Positions 36,736-45,756 of a DNA stretch of 64,000 nt are shown here, piece after piece; position 1 is the stretch's first letter; every line of letters begins with the position of its first letter. Location: contig NZ_JAHXBG010000006.1 in the NCBI RefSeq assembly GCF_020103725.1, positions 434,001 to 498,000 of the forward strand. Direction: 5' to 3'. The translations under genes were made by a program, and so were the position numbers. The stretch comes from Hyalangium gracile. Lineage in GTDB: Bacteria; Myxococcota; Myxococcia; Myxococcales; Myxococcaceae. The notes below the pieces were generated by a model, which did no database searches, was not told the origin of the DNA, and saw only the letters and a program-made list of their open reading frames with translations.

Positions 36736-37881
36736 TCAGCGCTGGAGGAGCCGCAGGTACGCCTCGAGCACCGTGCGCGTGTGTGCCTGCCAGGTGAACC
36801 GCCGAGCACGCTCCAGCCGGGCCTCGCGCGTGGGCGGGAGCTGTCGTCCGGACAGCAGCGCGTCCAGGGTCGTCACCCAGGCCGCCACGTCACCGACGGG
36901 ACGATAGAGGCACGCGGTGTCTCCCACTTCGCGCAGCACGGGGAGATCGCTGGCCACCACTGGAGCACCACACGCCAGGGCCTCGATGACGGGAAGCCCG
37001 AAGCCCTCCGCTTCGCTGGGGACGAGCACGGCTCGCGCTCCTCGGTAGAGCCCCGCGAGCGTCGCCCGGTCCAGCTTCGGGGGCTGAAGCAACGCGTCGC
37101 CGAGCCCCAGTCGCGCCACCAGCTCTCGCTGGGCGGGAGTGAGCGCTCCGCCCTGTTGAACGAGCCGCAGCTCCGGGTGCCGGGCTCGCAGCGCCGCGAA
37201 CACCTCGAAGAGCACATCCAGCCGCTTGCGCGGGATGTAGCTGCCCACGTGCAGGAGGTAGGGCCGTCCCCCGAGCGGCGCGAGGACGGACGCGCTCGTG
37301 TCGCCGGGGGAGGGCTCCGGTCGGTACTCCGGTGAGACACCAGGAGGTGCCCAGACGAGCCGCTCGGGAGCCACCACTCCGTGGGCCAGGAGCTCGGCGC
37401 GCACCGCCTGCGTGCCGTGGAACACGACGGCCGCGCGCTCCAGCCCCAGGAGCGTCGTTCGCGCCATGAGCCGGAACCACGTGGGGCGCGGCTCGCGGTG
37501 GGGCTCGAGCACCGAGCGGAAGGCATCCAGGTCATGGCAGTAGACGCCCGTGCGCCGCGCGGGCAGCGCGTGGACGAGCTGTGCGTACGAGTGGTCCACC
37601 ACGTGGAAGGCGTCGTACCGGCCTCGGGCCAGGAGGGCACGCACCGGATAGGCGCCGAAGCGGGTGAGGAGCCGGTCCGCGTTGAAGGCCGTGCGTCCGT
37701 TGACTCGGGGTAAGCGCTGCACGAGGCGCGGCAGCGTGGGGCGCACGCCCGTCACCGTCACCTCCGAGGGCAGGGCGGACAGCCCTTCCAGCAGGGCCTC
37801 GCCCACGAGGTCCATGCTGGGCCAGCCCTCCTCGCGAGGATCCATGAGCAGCGCGAGCTTCAGCGGCGATCCAGCGCTCAT
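36736..37881 (-). CDS. GT4 glycosyltransferase
   Basis: 381 aa. The donor half has YLLHVGSYIPRKRLDVLFEVF, LGDALLQPPKLDRATLAGLYRGA and the EX7E site EGFGLPVIEALACGAPVVAS. The N-terminal half is unusual in its VNGRTAFNADRLLTRFGAYP stretch, similar to GT4 enzymes that read WbaZ/mannosyl-type donors; this is only suggestive. A 4-bp ATGA overlap joins it to the upstream GT4 gene; the OafA-type gene follows on the same strand. Confidence 0.87.
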   Translation of the reverse strand: MSAGSPLKLALLMDPREEGWPSMDLVGEALLEGLSALPSEVTVTGVRPTLPRLVQRLPRVNGRTAFNADRLLTRFGAYPVRALLARGRYDAFHVVDHSYAQLVHALPARRTGVYCHDLDAFRSVLEPHREPRPTWFRLMARTTLLGLERAAVVFHGTQAVRAELLAHGVVAPERLVWAPPGVSPEYRPEPSPGDTSASVLAPLGGRPYLLHVGSYIPRKRLDVLFEVFAALRARHPELRLVQQGGALTPAQRELVARLGLGDALLQPPKLDRATLAGLYRGARAVLVPSEAEGFGLPVIEALACGAPVVASDLPVLREVGDTACLYRPVGDVAAWVTTLDALLSGRQLPPTREARLERARRFTWQAHTRTVLEAYLRLLQR

Positions 37882-39080
37882 GGATGCCGCCCTTCGTGCG
37901 CGGGCGCGGGGTTCAGCAGCGCCTCCATCGTGCGCTCCAGGGAGAAGCGCTGCCGGTACACCTCGGCTGCTCGGGCTCCCAGCGCGGCCCGCTCATCAGG
38001 GCGGGAGAGCAGCCGCTCGGTGGCTCGGGCCAGCGCGGCCGGATCCGTGCCTTCCACCAGATCCACCGCGCCCAGTCCGCGCCACAGGGGCTCGGTGAGG
38101 TGCCCGGTGTTGGTGACCAGCGGGCGGCCCAGGGCGAGGCTCGCCATCGTGGAGCCTCGTCGCGTGGTCACCCCATCCGGGTAGGGCTGGACGAGCAGCT
38201 CACACGCCGCGAGGTACGCCGCCAGCTCATTGGGCGGCAGGGAGTCGCGGACGAGGAGCTGCGCGGAGAGCTCCGGGCGACGCCGCGCCAGGCCCTCGCT
38301 CCAGGCCTGGCTGCCCCGCCCGAGCAGCAGCACCCGACGCCGAGCATCCGCACGCAGCAGCGGAACGAGCACATGCTCCAGAGGAGCCGAGGTGAGCACT
38401 CCATAGGTGCCGAAGTGCCCGAGAAGGGGCCGCTCGCCGAGCTCCGCGCGCACGCGGGCAACAGCCTCGGGAGCCACCTCCGTGGGGAAGTTGCTGGGCA
38501 CCGGACGCCACTCGGTGTGGCGGCGGACCCGAGCGGGCAGGTGCTCCGCCCAGGTGGGAATGGACACGAAGGTCCGATCGGCGGCCTCGGCCACCAGCCG
38601 CACCATCACCCGCGTGGTACCCGCCAGCACCTGGCGGCGCAGCGGATCCCTCGGGTTCCACGGGTACACCACCTCATGGAAGAAGACCCAGCGCTCATCG
38701 CTCCGGCGCCCGGCGAACCAGACGCAGAAGGGCAGGTTCATCGCCTTCAGGCCGAACGGATGCGGCACATACTGAAGGAGCAGCCGTCGCGGCCTGCGGC
38801 AGCGCTCCAGCTCCCGGGTCAGCCTCACCAGCCCGGCGGGTGTGAAGAGCCCCGGGGAACGGTGCGCGATGACGCCTTCCTCCCGCGTCTCGCCGCCCTC
38901 TCCGGGAGCCCACACGTGGACCTCCGCGCCCCGGTGCGCCAGCGCTCGAGCGATCAGTCGCGTGTAGTCGCTGACACCGCCTGGCCGGGGTGGGTACTCG
39001 CCCGTGAGCAGGTGCCATGCCACGTCCAGCCCCATGCGGCGCGGACCGTAGCCCTCGCGCTTCGGGGGTGTCAAAAGCAT
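37878..39080 (-). CDS. GT4-like glycosyltransferase
   Basis: 400 aa from ATG 39080 (AAGAGAGAG upstream). An ATG at 39035 (MGLDVAWHLLTGEYPP) is also possible, and an in-frame stretch up to 39173 looks non-coding. It starts like GT4 enzymes with LLTGEYPPRPGGVSDYTRLIA. The donor half is more divergent than its neighbours: LGHFGTYGVLTSAPLEHVL and, in place of a clear EX7E, VQPYPDGVTTRRGSTMASLALGRPLVT. It may use an uncommon donor. First gene of the minus-strand run 39080-35519, divergent from wzx with a 116-bp shared promoter region. Confidence 0.82.
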   Translation of the reverse strand: MLLTPPKREGYGPRRMGLDVAWHLLTGEYPPRPGGVSDYTRLIARALAHRGAEVHVWAPGEGGETREEGVIAHRSPGLFTPAGLVRLTRELERCRRPRRLLLQYVPHPFGLKAMNLPFCVWFAGRRSDERWVFFHEVVYPWNPRDPLRRQVLAGTTRVMVRLVAEAADRTFVSIPTWAEHLPARVRRHTEWRPVPSNFPTEVAPEAVARVRAELGERPLLGHFGTYGVLTSAPLEHVLVPLLRADARRRVLLLGRGSQAWSEGLARRRPELSAQLLVRDSLPPNELAAYLAACELLVQPYPDGVTTRRGSTMASLALGRPLVTNTGHLTEPLWRGLGAVDLVEGTDPAALARATERLLSRPDERAALGARAAEVYRQRFSLERTMEALLNPAPAHEGRHP

Positions 39081-39196
39081 CCGGCTCTCTCTTGCAAGGG
39101 GAGGGAGCAGGCTGTGTCGCGCTTGAGGGCCGTGGGGGCCACCGTTAGCATCCGTCCCTCGCGCGCGCTTCACGCCTCGGGCGCGGCCTGCCAGGG

Positions 39197-40711
39197 ATGA
39201 ACGCCACCGCCGCTCCAGAAGTCACCGCCTCCGAGGTGAAGGCCCGTGCCCAGAAGGGGGTGCTCGTCCTCGCCGCGCGTGTGCTGGCCTCGCAGGGGCT
39301 GCGCGTGGTCAGCGCCCTGTGCCTGTCTCGCCTGCTGTTCCCGGACGACTATGGCCTCTTCGGCATCGTCAACTACGCGGCCACGCTGGGCGTCTACCTC
39401 GGAGACCTGGGGCTCAGCGCCGCGCTCGTGCACCAGTCCCACGAGCCCACCGCCGAGGAGACCTCCACCATCTTCTGGGGGCACCAGCTGCTGACGGCCC
39501 TCGTCGCGGCCGTGGTCATCCTGTTCGCCCCGAACCTCGTCTCCGAGTACGCGCTCGGGGCGCAGGCGCTCCCCATGGTCTACGCCATGGCCGCGGGGCT
39601 GTTCCTCTTCTCCCTGCGCATCATCCCCAACATGGCGCTGGAGCGGAAGCTCGCCTTCCCCGCCATTGCCCGCGCCGAGCTCATCGAGAACCTGGCGCAG
39701 GTGGTCAGCACCATCTCCATGGCCGCGCTCGGCTGGGGCGCCTGGGCGCTCGTCGGTGGAGGGCTGGTGCGGGGCGCCGTGGGCCTGGTGTGCATCTGGG
39801 CCGCCTCGCCCTGGCGGCCTCGGCTCACGTTCCACCTCTCCATCATCCGGCGGCTGCTCAGCATGGGGCTGGCCTTCCAGCTGCCGCCGCTGGTGGGCGC
39901 CTTCACCGCGGGCTGGGTGCCGCTGGTGGTGGGGCGCTACCTGGGCAAGGACGCCGTGGGCCTCGTCAACTGGGCCTGGGCGCTGGCCTCCACGCCGATG
40001 ATGCTCAGTGTCATCCTCAACCGCGTGGCCTTCCCGGCCTACTGCCGCCTGCAGGATGACCCCGTCGGCTTCGCCGACTACCTGCGCACCTCGCTGCGGC
40101 GCCTGTCCGCCGCCCTGTGCCTGCTCATCCCCCTGGCCGTGCTCGCCGTGCCGGTGGCCGTGCCCCTCTTCTTCGGTCAGCGGTGGGTGCCCGCCGTGCC
40201 GCTCGTGCAGTGGTTCAGCATGGAGTGCATCCTCGTCACGCTGATCGGCCTGCTGGCCACCGCGCAGAACGCGGGCGGCCGGCCCTGGCAGCGGTTCGCC
40301 GTCACCGTGGGCGTGGGCGTGTCGAAGTGGGCCCTGGGCACCTGGCTCATCCACCAGTTCGGCCTGATGGGCGTCGGGCCGCTGGGGAGCATCATCAGCC
40401 TCCTCGAGCTGGGCGTGACGGCCTGGCTCGTCACGCGGCTCAACCCGGCGCTGAAGGGGATCGGCGTGGAGGTGGTGGAGCCCGTCGTCACCGTGGGCCT
40501 GCTGCTGCTGGGCTCCATCCTCGCCGCGCCGTATGTCGTCCGTGACGGGTTGTGGGCCCAGGCCTTCGTCGGCGTGGCGCTGTTCGCGGGGCTCTTCCTC
40601 CTCCGCGAGCGCCTGCCCGGGCCGCTGCCGCTGGTGGCCGAGCTGCGCACCATCGCCGGACTCGTCCGAGCCCGCCTCCGGGGCCCGGTCCCTCGGGAGT
40701 CCTCCTCATGA
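39197..40711 (+). CDS. wzx: Wzx-type flippase (MOP superfamily)
   Basis: 504 aa from ATG 39197. It has 12-14 hydrophobic segments in two pseudo-repeats, with the family N-terminus KGVLVLAARVLASQGLRVVSALCLSRLLFPDDYGLFG and a conserved LVHQ after segment 2. Charged residues within segments are typical of flippases that move lipid-linked oligosaccharide from the cytoplasmic to the periplasmic leaflet. The gene starts the plus-strand run wzx-GT2-GT2. Its TGA overlaps the ATG of the next gene by 4 bp. As the only Wzx in the window it should serve the Wzy/Wzc system here. Confidence 0.88.
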   Translation: MNATAAPEVTASEVKARAQKGVLVLAARVLASQGLRVVSALCLSRLLFPDDYGLFGIVNYAATLGVYLGDLGLSAALVHQSHEPTAEETSTIFWGHQLLTALVAAVVILFAPNLVSEYALGAQALPMVYAMAAGLFLFSLRIIPNMALERKLAFPAIARAELIENLAQVVSTISMAALGWGAWALVGGGLVRGAVGLVCIWAASPWRPRLTFHLSIIRRLLSMGLAFQLPPLVGAFTAGWVPLVVGRYLGKDAVGLVNWAWALASTPMMLSVILNRVAFPAYCRLQDDPVGFADYLRTSLRRLSAALCLLIPLAVLAVPVAVPLFFGQRWVPAVPLVQWFSMECILVTLIGLLATAQNAGGRPWQRFAVTVGVGVSKWALGTWLIHQFGLMGVGPLGSIISLLELGVTAWLVTRLNPALKGIGVEVVEPVVTVGLLLLGSILAAPYVVRDGLWAQAFVGVALFAGLFLLRERLPGPLPLVAELRTIAGLVRARLRGPVPRESSS

Positions 40712-41661
40712 CGAAGCCCGATCTCGCCATCTCCATCGTCAACCACAGCAACCCGGAGCTGCTGCACGACTGCCTGCGCACGCTGTTCGCGACGACGAAG
40801 CAGTGCTCCTTCGAGGTGTGGGTGGTGGACAACGCCACCGACGGGCGCGGCGTGGAGGCCATGCGGCGCGACTTCCCCCAGGTGCGCTGGCTCTTCAACA
40901 AGGAGCGCAAGGGCTTCTCCGCCAACCACAACCAGGTGCTCGCCCAGGCGCAGGCGCGCTACCTCTGCGTCTTCAATGACGACACCATCGTCCACGAGGG
41001 GGCGTTCGACTCGCTGGTGCGCTTCATGGACCAGAACCCCCGCGTGGGCATGGCCGGCGCCCGGCTGCTCAACGCGGACGGCACGGTGCAGAACTGCACC
41101 TTCCGGGAGATGACGCTCGCCTCGGCGCTCTGGGACATCTGCTTCCTGCCGCGCCCGCTGCACTTCCTCAAGGCGCGGCACATCCACCCGGCGCAGTACG
41201 GCTACGAGCAGGCGCGCGTGAGCTGGGTGCTGGGCGCCTGCATCGTCGTGCGCGAGGAGTGTCTGCGGGACGTGGGCCTGCTGGACGAGGTGCTCTCTCC
41301 GCTGGGGAACACCGAGGACACGGACTGGTGCGTGCGCGCCGGGAAGGCGGGCTGGGAGGTGGCCTTCTGCCCGGACGCCGTCATCACCCACCTCACGAGC
41401 CGCTCCTTCCGGCCCTCCACCTCGGGCCCGGACAAGGTGCGCGTGGAGCTGTGGCGCACGCGTCTGGCCTTCTTCCGCAAGCACCATGGCCGGCTCCACG
41501 AGCAGCTGCTGCGGCTCATCCTCGTGGGGACGCTGCCGTGGAACGCGTTCGTGCTGACGCAGACCCTGCTGCGGCGACGCGTGAGCCTGAAGGAGTACAA
41601 GCGGCAGCTCTCCACCTTCGTGCGCATCTCCGAGATGGGCCTGCGCGTCCGGCTGGGATAG
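40708..41661 (+). CDS. GT2 glycosyltransferase (rhamnosyltransferase-like)
   Basis: 317 aa from ATG 40708, overlapping the wzx stop. GT-A fold: N-terminal LAISIVNHSNPELLHDCL, VWVVDNATDG, then NKERKGFSANHNQVLAQAQARYLCVFNDDT, where NDD is the metal-binding DxD variant. LGNTEDTDWCVRAGKAGWEV contains the catalytic-base ED. This arrangement is that of WbbL-like rhamnosyltransferases, so the sugar could be rhamnose; this is an inference. The C-terminal ~60 residues carry a hydrophobic/amphipathic stretch for membrane association. Confidence 0.87.
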   Translation: MTKPDLAISIVNHSNPELLHDCLRTLFATTKQCSFEVWVVDNATDGRGVEAMRRDFPQVRWLFNKERKGFSANHNQVLAQAQARYLCVFNDDTIVHEGAFDSLVRFMDQNPRVGMAGARLLNADGTVQNCTFREMTLASALWDICFLPRPLHFLKARHIHPAQYGYEQARVSWVLGACIVVREECLRDVGLLDEVLSPLGNTEDTDWCVRAGKAGWEVAFCPDAVITHLTSRSFRPSTSGPDKVRVELWRTRLAFFRKHHGRLHEQLLRLILVGTLPWNAFVLTQTLLRRRVSLKEYKRQLSTFVRISEMGLRVRLG

Positions 41662-41667
41662 GTGGCC

Positions 41668-42579
41668 ATGCCCTTCTTCTCCATCGTCATCCCCACGTAC
41701 AACCGGGCCCGGCTGCTCGGCGAGACGCTCGAGTCCGTCTTCGTCCAGGAGTTCTCGGACTACGAGGTGCTCGTGGTGGATGACGGCTCCACGGACGACA
41801 CGCGGGAGGTGCTCGCGCGGTACGGCGAGCGCGTGCGCGTGCTTCGCCAGGAGAACCAGGGGCAGGGCGTCGCGCGGAACCTGGGCATCCAGCACGCCGC
41901 GGGCTCGTACGTGGTCTTCCTGGACAGCGATGACCTGTGGTTCCCCTGGACGCTGGGGACGTGGCGGCAGGCCATCGACATGTACGGTGGGCCCTCGGTG
42001 GTGATGGGCACTCCCGCGACGTTCCAGCGTCCGGGCGAGCTGGCCCGGGTGCGCAGGGAGCCGCTCCGGGCCCACGCGTTCGCGGACTACTTCGCCAGCG
42101 CGGACGAGACGTTCGCCCGCACCGCCTGCGTCATCGCCGTGAAGACGGAGGCGCTGCGCCGGGTGGGGGGCTTTACCTCGCGGCGCATCATCTCCGAGGA
42201 CCACGACTTGCTCTATCGGTTGGGCACCGCGCCCGGGTTCGTCTGGGTGGAGGCGCCGCTCGTCATGGGCTACCGCCAGCACGGGGGCTCCTCGTCACGG
42301 CAGCTCGAGCAGGGCTACGAGGGGCTGTGCTACCACCTGGAGCAGGAAGAGCTCGGACGCTACCCGGGAGGCGAGTCCCGGAGGCGCGAGCGGCTCACGT
42401 TGATCCTCCACGGCGTGCGGCACGTGTCGCGGTGGTTGGTGGAGCATGGGCGCCAGGATCTGGCGCTGGACCTCTACCGGCGGAGCCTCCGAGGACACTT
42501 CGTCGTGCCGCGCTGGCGCTACATGCTGGGCTTCCCGCCGTGGATGGTGGCGTCGTCGCTGCGGCAGTTCCGGCGCTGA
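41668..42579 (+). CDS. GT2 glycosyltransferase
   Basis: 303 aa from ATG 41668 (GGTGG just upstream); a GTG at 41662, one base after the preceding stop, would add two residues. GT-A motifs: SIVIPTYNRARLLGETLESV, VLVVDDGSTDDT and VFLDSDDLW holding the DxD. RIISEDHDLLYRLG has the ED catalytic pair. No transmembrane segment. Third gene of the wzx run, and convergent with a methyltransferase gene 6 bp away. Confidence 0.87.
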   Translation: MPFFSIVIPTYNRARLLGETLESVFVQEFSDYEVLVVDDGSTDDTREVLARYGERVRVLRQENQGQGVARNLGIQHAAGSYVVFLDSDDLWFPWTLGTWRQAIDMYGGPSVVMGTPATFQRPGELARVRREPLRAHAFADYFASADETFARTACVIAVKTEALRRVGGFTSRRIISEDHDLLYRLGTAPGFVWVEAPLVMGYRQHGGSSSRQLEQGYEGLCYHLEQEELGRYPGGESRRRERLTLILHGVRHVSRWLVEHGRQDLALDLYRRSLRGHFVVPRWRYMLGFPPWMVASSLRQFRR

Positions 42580-42585
42580 GGCGCC

Positions 42586-43179
42586 TCAGTCCGGCCTGCG
42601 GCGGAGCACCGTCAGGGACTCGAACTCGTCGATCACCTCGAAGGCCGGATCCTTCACGATGACCTCGCTCGTGTAGCGCACGCTGCCCGCTCCAGGCCGT
42701 GGGCTCTCCTTCGTGTCCCGGCTGTCGTGCAGCGCCACCACTCCGCCCGGCGCCACCAGCGGGCTCCAGCCCGTCCAGTCCGCCCGGAGCCCTTCGTACG
42801 TGTGGTCTCCATCGATGAAGATGAAGTCCACCGGCGGCAGCCCCTGGGAGCGGTGCAGGCGCGCGGCGTCCTCTCCCGTGGCTCGGATCCAGGACACCCG
42901 CCCGTTGCGCACCACACCCACCTCGCGGTGGGCAATGAGGTACTGGAAGCTGAAGCCCAGCCGCCCGATGGGGAACGGGTCCACCGCGTACAGCGTGGCG
43001 CTCGGGTCCATCACGCTGCGCAGCACCCGCGTCGTCACGCCGTGCCACACGCCGATCTCCACCAGCCGCCGCTTGCCCGCCGCGTGCTTCGCCAGGCAGG
43101 CGCGCTCGCCCGCGGACGTCTGGGTCTGGGCCTGCTCCAGACCGACGAGCCAGAGGCCGAAGTGGGTGATGACGCGCAT
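42586..43179 (-). CDS. Class I SAM methyltransferase (Methyltransf_24 type)
   Basis: 197 aa. SAM motif I is LVEIGVWHGVTTRVL. VDFIFIDGDHTYEGLRADWTGW is the metal-binding IDGDH motif of the catechol-OMT-like/Methyltransf_24 group, followed by GGVVALHD. These enzymes often O-methylate sugars or phenols in polysaccharide and natural-product loci. Inferred role: methylation of a sugar in the repeat unit. Single minus-strand gene, 67 bp downstream of the OafA-type gene. Confidence 0.82.
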   Translation of the reverse strand: MRVITHFGLWLVGLEQAQTQTSAGERACLAKHAAGKRRLVEIGVWHGVTTRVLRSVMDPSATLYAVDPFPIGRLGFSFQYLIAHREVGVVRNGRVSWIRATGEDAARLHRSQGLPPVDFIFIDGDHTYEGLRADWTGWSPLVAPGGVVALHDSRDTKESPRPGAGSVRYTSEVIVKDPAFEVIDEFESLTVLRRRPD

Positions 43180-43246
43180 GCCGTGCTCCGCGAGTGGTTC
43201 ATGCCCCGCCAGCCGCTGGCGCGAGCGCGCGTATCCCTAGCACGGT

Positions 43247-44356
43247 TCACAGCTGGGCGTGGGGCGCCGCGCCTTCCGCCGGGCGAGCCCTTCCGGGGAG
43301 CAGCCGGACCAGCAGCGCCGGCGGCGAGTGCTTGAGCCTCAGCGCTCGTTTCTCCACCAGGTGCCACGACAGCGCCGCCAGCCCGACGATGACGGGCAGC
43401 GACACCGCCGCGTCCACCCACCACGCCACGCGTCCCCCCATCCGCATCACGACGAGCTGCTGCACCGGGAACGCGTAGATGTACACGCCGTAGGAGAAGT
43501 CTCCGTAGCGGGCGAAGCCCGACAGCCGGCTCGGCAGGAAGGCCAGGTACATCACCAGGTACGCGCCACAGCTCCCCACCGCGTAGCGGAACCCTCCGAG
43601 CCACGCCGTGAGGACCAGCACCCCCGTGCACCCCAGCGCCACCCACCGGTTCATCCGCACCCGATCCCTCAACAGGTACAGCGCCAGGCCTCCGCCAAAG
43701 TAGAGGTACAGCTCCGGCCACAGGTTCAGCCTCGGGCCTACCAGCGGCACGAAGGGCACCAGCGCCGCCGCCACCCAGCCCGCCAGCGCCACCCACCTTC
43801 GCATCAGCCCCGCGAGTCCCAGCCCCGCCACGAGCAGGTAGAAGCCCACCTCGTACTTCAGCGTCCACAGCGAGCCGTTCACCACGTCCGGGTACACGTT
43901 GCCGTGGAAGACGCCCGGCAACCCCCACTGGGACTGGTACAGCGTGAAGTTGCGCAGCAGGTACAGGTACGTCTCCGGCGACTGGAAGTAGACCGCCAGC
44001 GGCAGCTCCGTCAGCACCGGGCCCAGCAGGAACGTGCTCGCCAGCAGCATCACCGCCAGCCCGGGGAAGATGCGCAGCGCCCGCGCCCACAGGTAGCCGG
44101 CCATGCTCGGCGAGCGCTCCTGGCTCTGCGCGATGAGCAGCCCGCTGATGATCAGGAACACCGCCACGCTCAGATGCCCCACCGTGGACTGCCGGTGCGA
44201 GAAGATCTCCAGCGGATCGAACGTCCCCAGCCCCTGCCCGAGCGGGAACGAGTGCGAGAAGATCACCCCCACCGCCGCCACGAACCGGATGAAGTCCAGG
44301 TTGTTGCGTCTCCCGTCCAGGCACTGCCGCAAGGTCGGTGAGGAAGAGAGGGACAT
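43247..44356 (-). CDS. OafA-type membrane O-acyltransferase (acyltransferase 3 family)
   Basis: 369 aa from ATG 44356; an ATG at 44404 adds 16 polar residues. About 10 hydrophobic segments. The conserved N-terminal LDFIRFVAAVGVIFSHSFPLG contains the family Arg and active-site His, and VAVFLIISGLLIAQS and SLWTLKYEVGFY correspond to the later motifs. Acylates a sugar, probably at the periplasmic face. Divergent from the GT4 gene at 44515 with a 158-bp shared intergenic region. Confidence 0.87.
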   Translation of the reverse strand: MSLSSSPTLRQCLDGRRNNLDFIRFVAAVGVIFSHSFPLGQGLGTFDPLEIFSHRQSTVGHLSVAVFLIISGLLIAQSQERSPSMAGYLWARALRIFPGLAVMLLASTFLLGPVLTELPLAVYFQSPETYLYLLRNFTLYQSQWGLPGVFHGNVYPDVVNGSLWTLKYEVGFYLLVAGLGLAGLMRRWVALAGWVAAALVPFVPLVGPRLNLWPELYLYFGGGLALYLLRDRVRMNRWVALGCTGVLVLTAWLGGFRYAVGSCGAYLVMYLAFLPSRLSGFARYGDFSYGVYIYAFPVQQLVVMRMGGRVAWWVDAAVSLPVIVGLAALSWHLVEKRALRLKHSPPALLVRLLPGRARPAEGAAPHAQL

Positions 44357-44514
44357 AAGAGGGTGCGCCGCGGCGCATTCTGGACCGGGCCGCTTGCGGC
44401 TCAAAGCGTCCAGGGAGTCATCCCGTCGATAGAAGGAGCCCCAAGGGTCACCAGACGACCAGCCGCCGTGCTATCCAGCACCTGGGGTCCACTCCCCCTC
44501 TCCGCGGGAGCACC

Positions 44515-45690
44515 GTGTCCGGCCCACGCGTCCTCTTCGGTATCCATCATCCGCTCGATCCGAACCTCGGCGCTCCCGGTGTCACCCTGGCGCTGGGGAA
44601 CGCGCTCGTGGGGCTCGGCTGCGAGGTCTTCTACTACGGCTTCGGCGAGGCCTTCCCCGGTGTCACCGCGTACTCCGCCTGGCACTCGGTCCGCTTTCCG
44701 TGGGCGCTCTCCACGTGGCTCTCGAGCAACGCGGGGCGCTTCGACGTGCTCGACATCACCACCGGGGATTGTTGGCCCTGGGCGCGCCTGGGTCGCCCGG
44801 GAGCCCGTCGCCGCCACGCCCTCATCACCCGCAGCCATGGCCTGGAGCATGTCGTCTCCGAGCAACTCCACGCGGACACCCGCGCCGGCCTGGCGAGCCT
44901 GAGCTGGAAGTACCCGCTGTACCACGGTGGCTTCCGGCTCTGGGAGGTGCGCCAGTCCCTGCTCGTCTCCGACCGCGTCGTGCTCCTCAACCCCCTGGAC
45001 CGGGACTACGCGACAGAGCGCCTGGGCGTGCCCGCCGGTCGCATCGCCCTCATCCCCCACGGCCTGCCCGAGCCCTTCCGAGCGCTCCCGCCTCCCGAGC
45101 TCCTCCCCGAGGGGCCCCTGCGGCTGGCCTTCGTGGGCTCGTGGATCCAGCGCAAGGGCCGGGAGGATGTCGTCGCCGTGGCCGGAGCGCTGCTCGAGCA
45201 GGGCGTGTCCTTCTCGCTCTCCCTGCTGGGCACCGGCACGGGGGAGGCGGATGTGCGCGCGGCCTTCCCCGCTCCGGTGCGCGAGCGCCTCCGCGTGGTG
45301 TCGAGCTACCGCCACGCCGAGCTGCCCGGCCTGCTCCGCCAGCAGGAGGTGCTGCTCTTTCCCAGCCACGCGGAGGGCTACGGCATGGCGCTCGTGGAGG
45401 CCATGGCCTGTGGGCTGGCGCCCATCTCCACGCCGGTGGGCGTGGCTCCGGAAGTCGTCCGCGATGGAGAGACGGGTCGGCTGCTGCCCATCGGCGACGT
45501 GCCGGGCTTCACCGCCGCCGTGCGCGCCTTCGCCGAGGATCGGCGCCGGCTGCTCGACGTGCGACGCGCGGCACAGACCGCCGTACAGGGGATGACATGG
45601 AGGGACGTGGCCCTGCGCACCCTGCGTGTCTACGAGTCCGCTCTTCAAGGAGAGAGGGAGCAGGCGAGCGGGCCCAGCGGGGCCGGGTGA
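44515..45690 (+). CDS. GT4 glycosyltransferase
   Basis: 391 aa from GTG 44515 (GGGAG upstream). N-terminus VLFGIHHPLDPNLGAPGVTLALG; donor half LRLAFVGSWIQRKGREDVVAV, LRVVSSYRHAELPGLLRQQEVLL and EX7E site EGYGMALVEAMACGLAPIST. The region DITTGDCWPWARLG near residue 80 is uncommon in GT4. It precedes the WecA-like gene by 66 bp on the same strand, so it could act early on the lipid-linked sugar. Confidence 0.87.
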   Translation: MSGPRVLFGIHHPLDPNLGAPGVTLALGNALVGLGCEVFYYGFGEAFPGVTAYSAWHSVRFPWALSTWLSSNAGRFDVLDITTGDCWPWARLGRPGARRRHALITRSHGLEHVVSEQLHADTRAGLASLSWKYPLYHGGFRLWEVRQSLLVSDRVVLLNPLDRDYATERLGVPAGRIALIPHGLPEPFRALPPPELLPEGPLRLAFVGSWIQRKGREDVVAVAGALLEQGVSFSLSLLGTGTGEADVRAAFPAPVRERLRVVSSYRHAELPGLLRQQEVLLFPSHAEGYGMALVEAMACGLAPISTPVGVAPEVVRDGETGRLLPIGDVPGFTAAVRAFAEDRRRLLDVRRAAQTAVQGMTWRDVALRTLRVYESALQGEREQASGPSGAG

Positions 45691-45756
45691 TTTCCCGGAC
45701 CGGACATTGACGCGCCATGCCGTAGGCCGCCACCATGCGCCCGGTCTGGCCCCGAA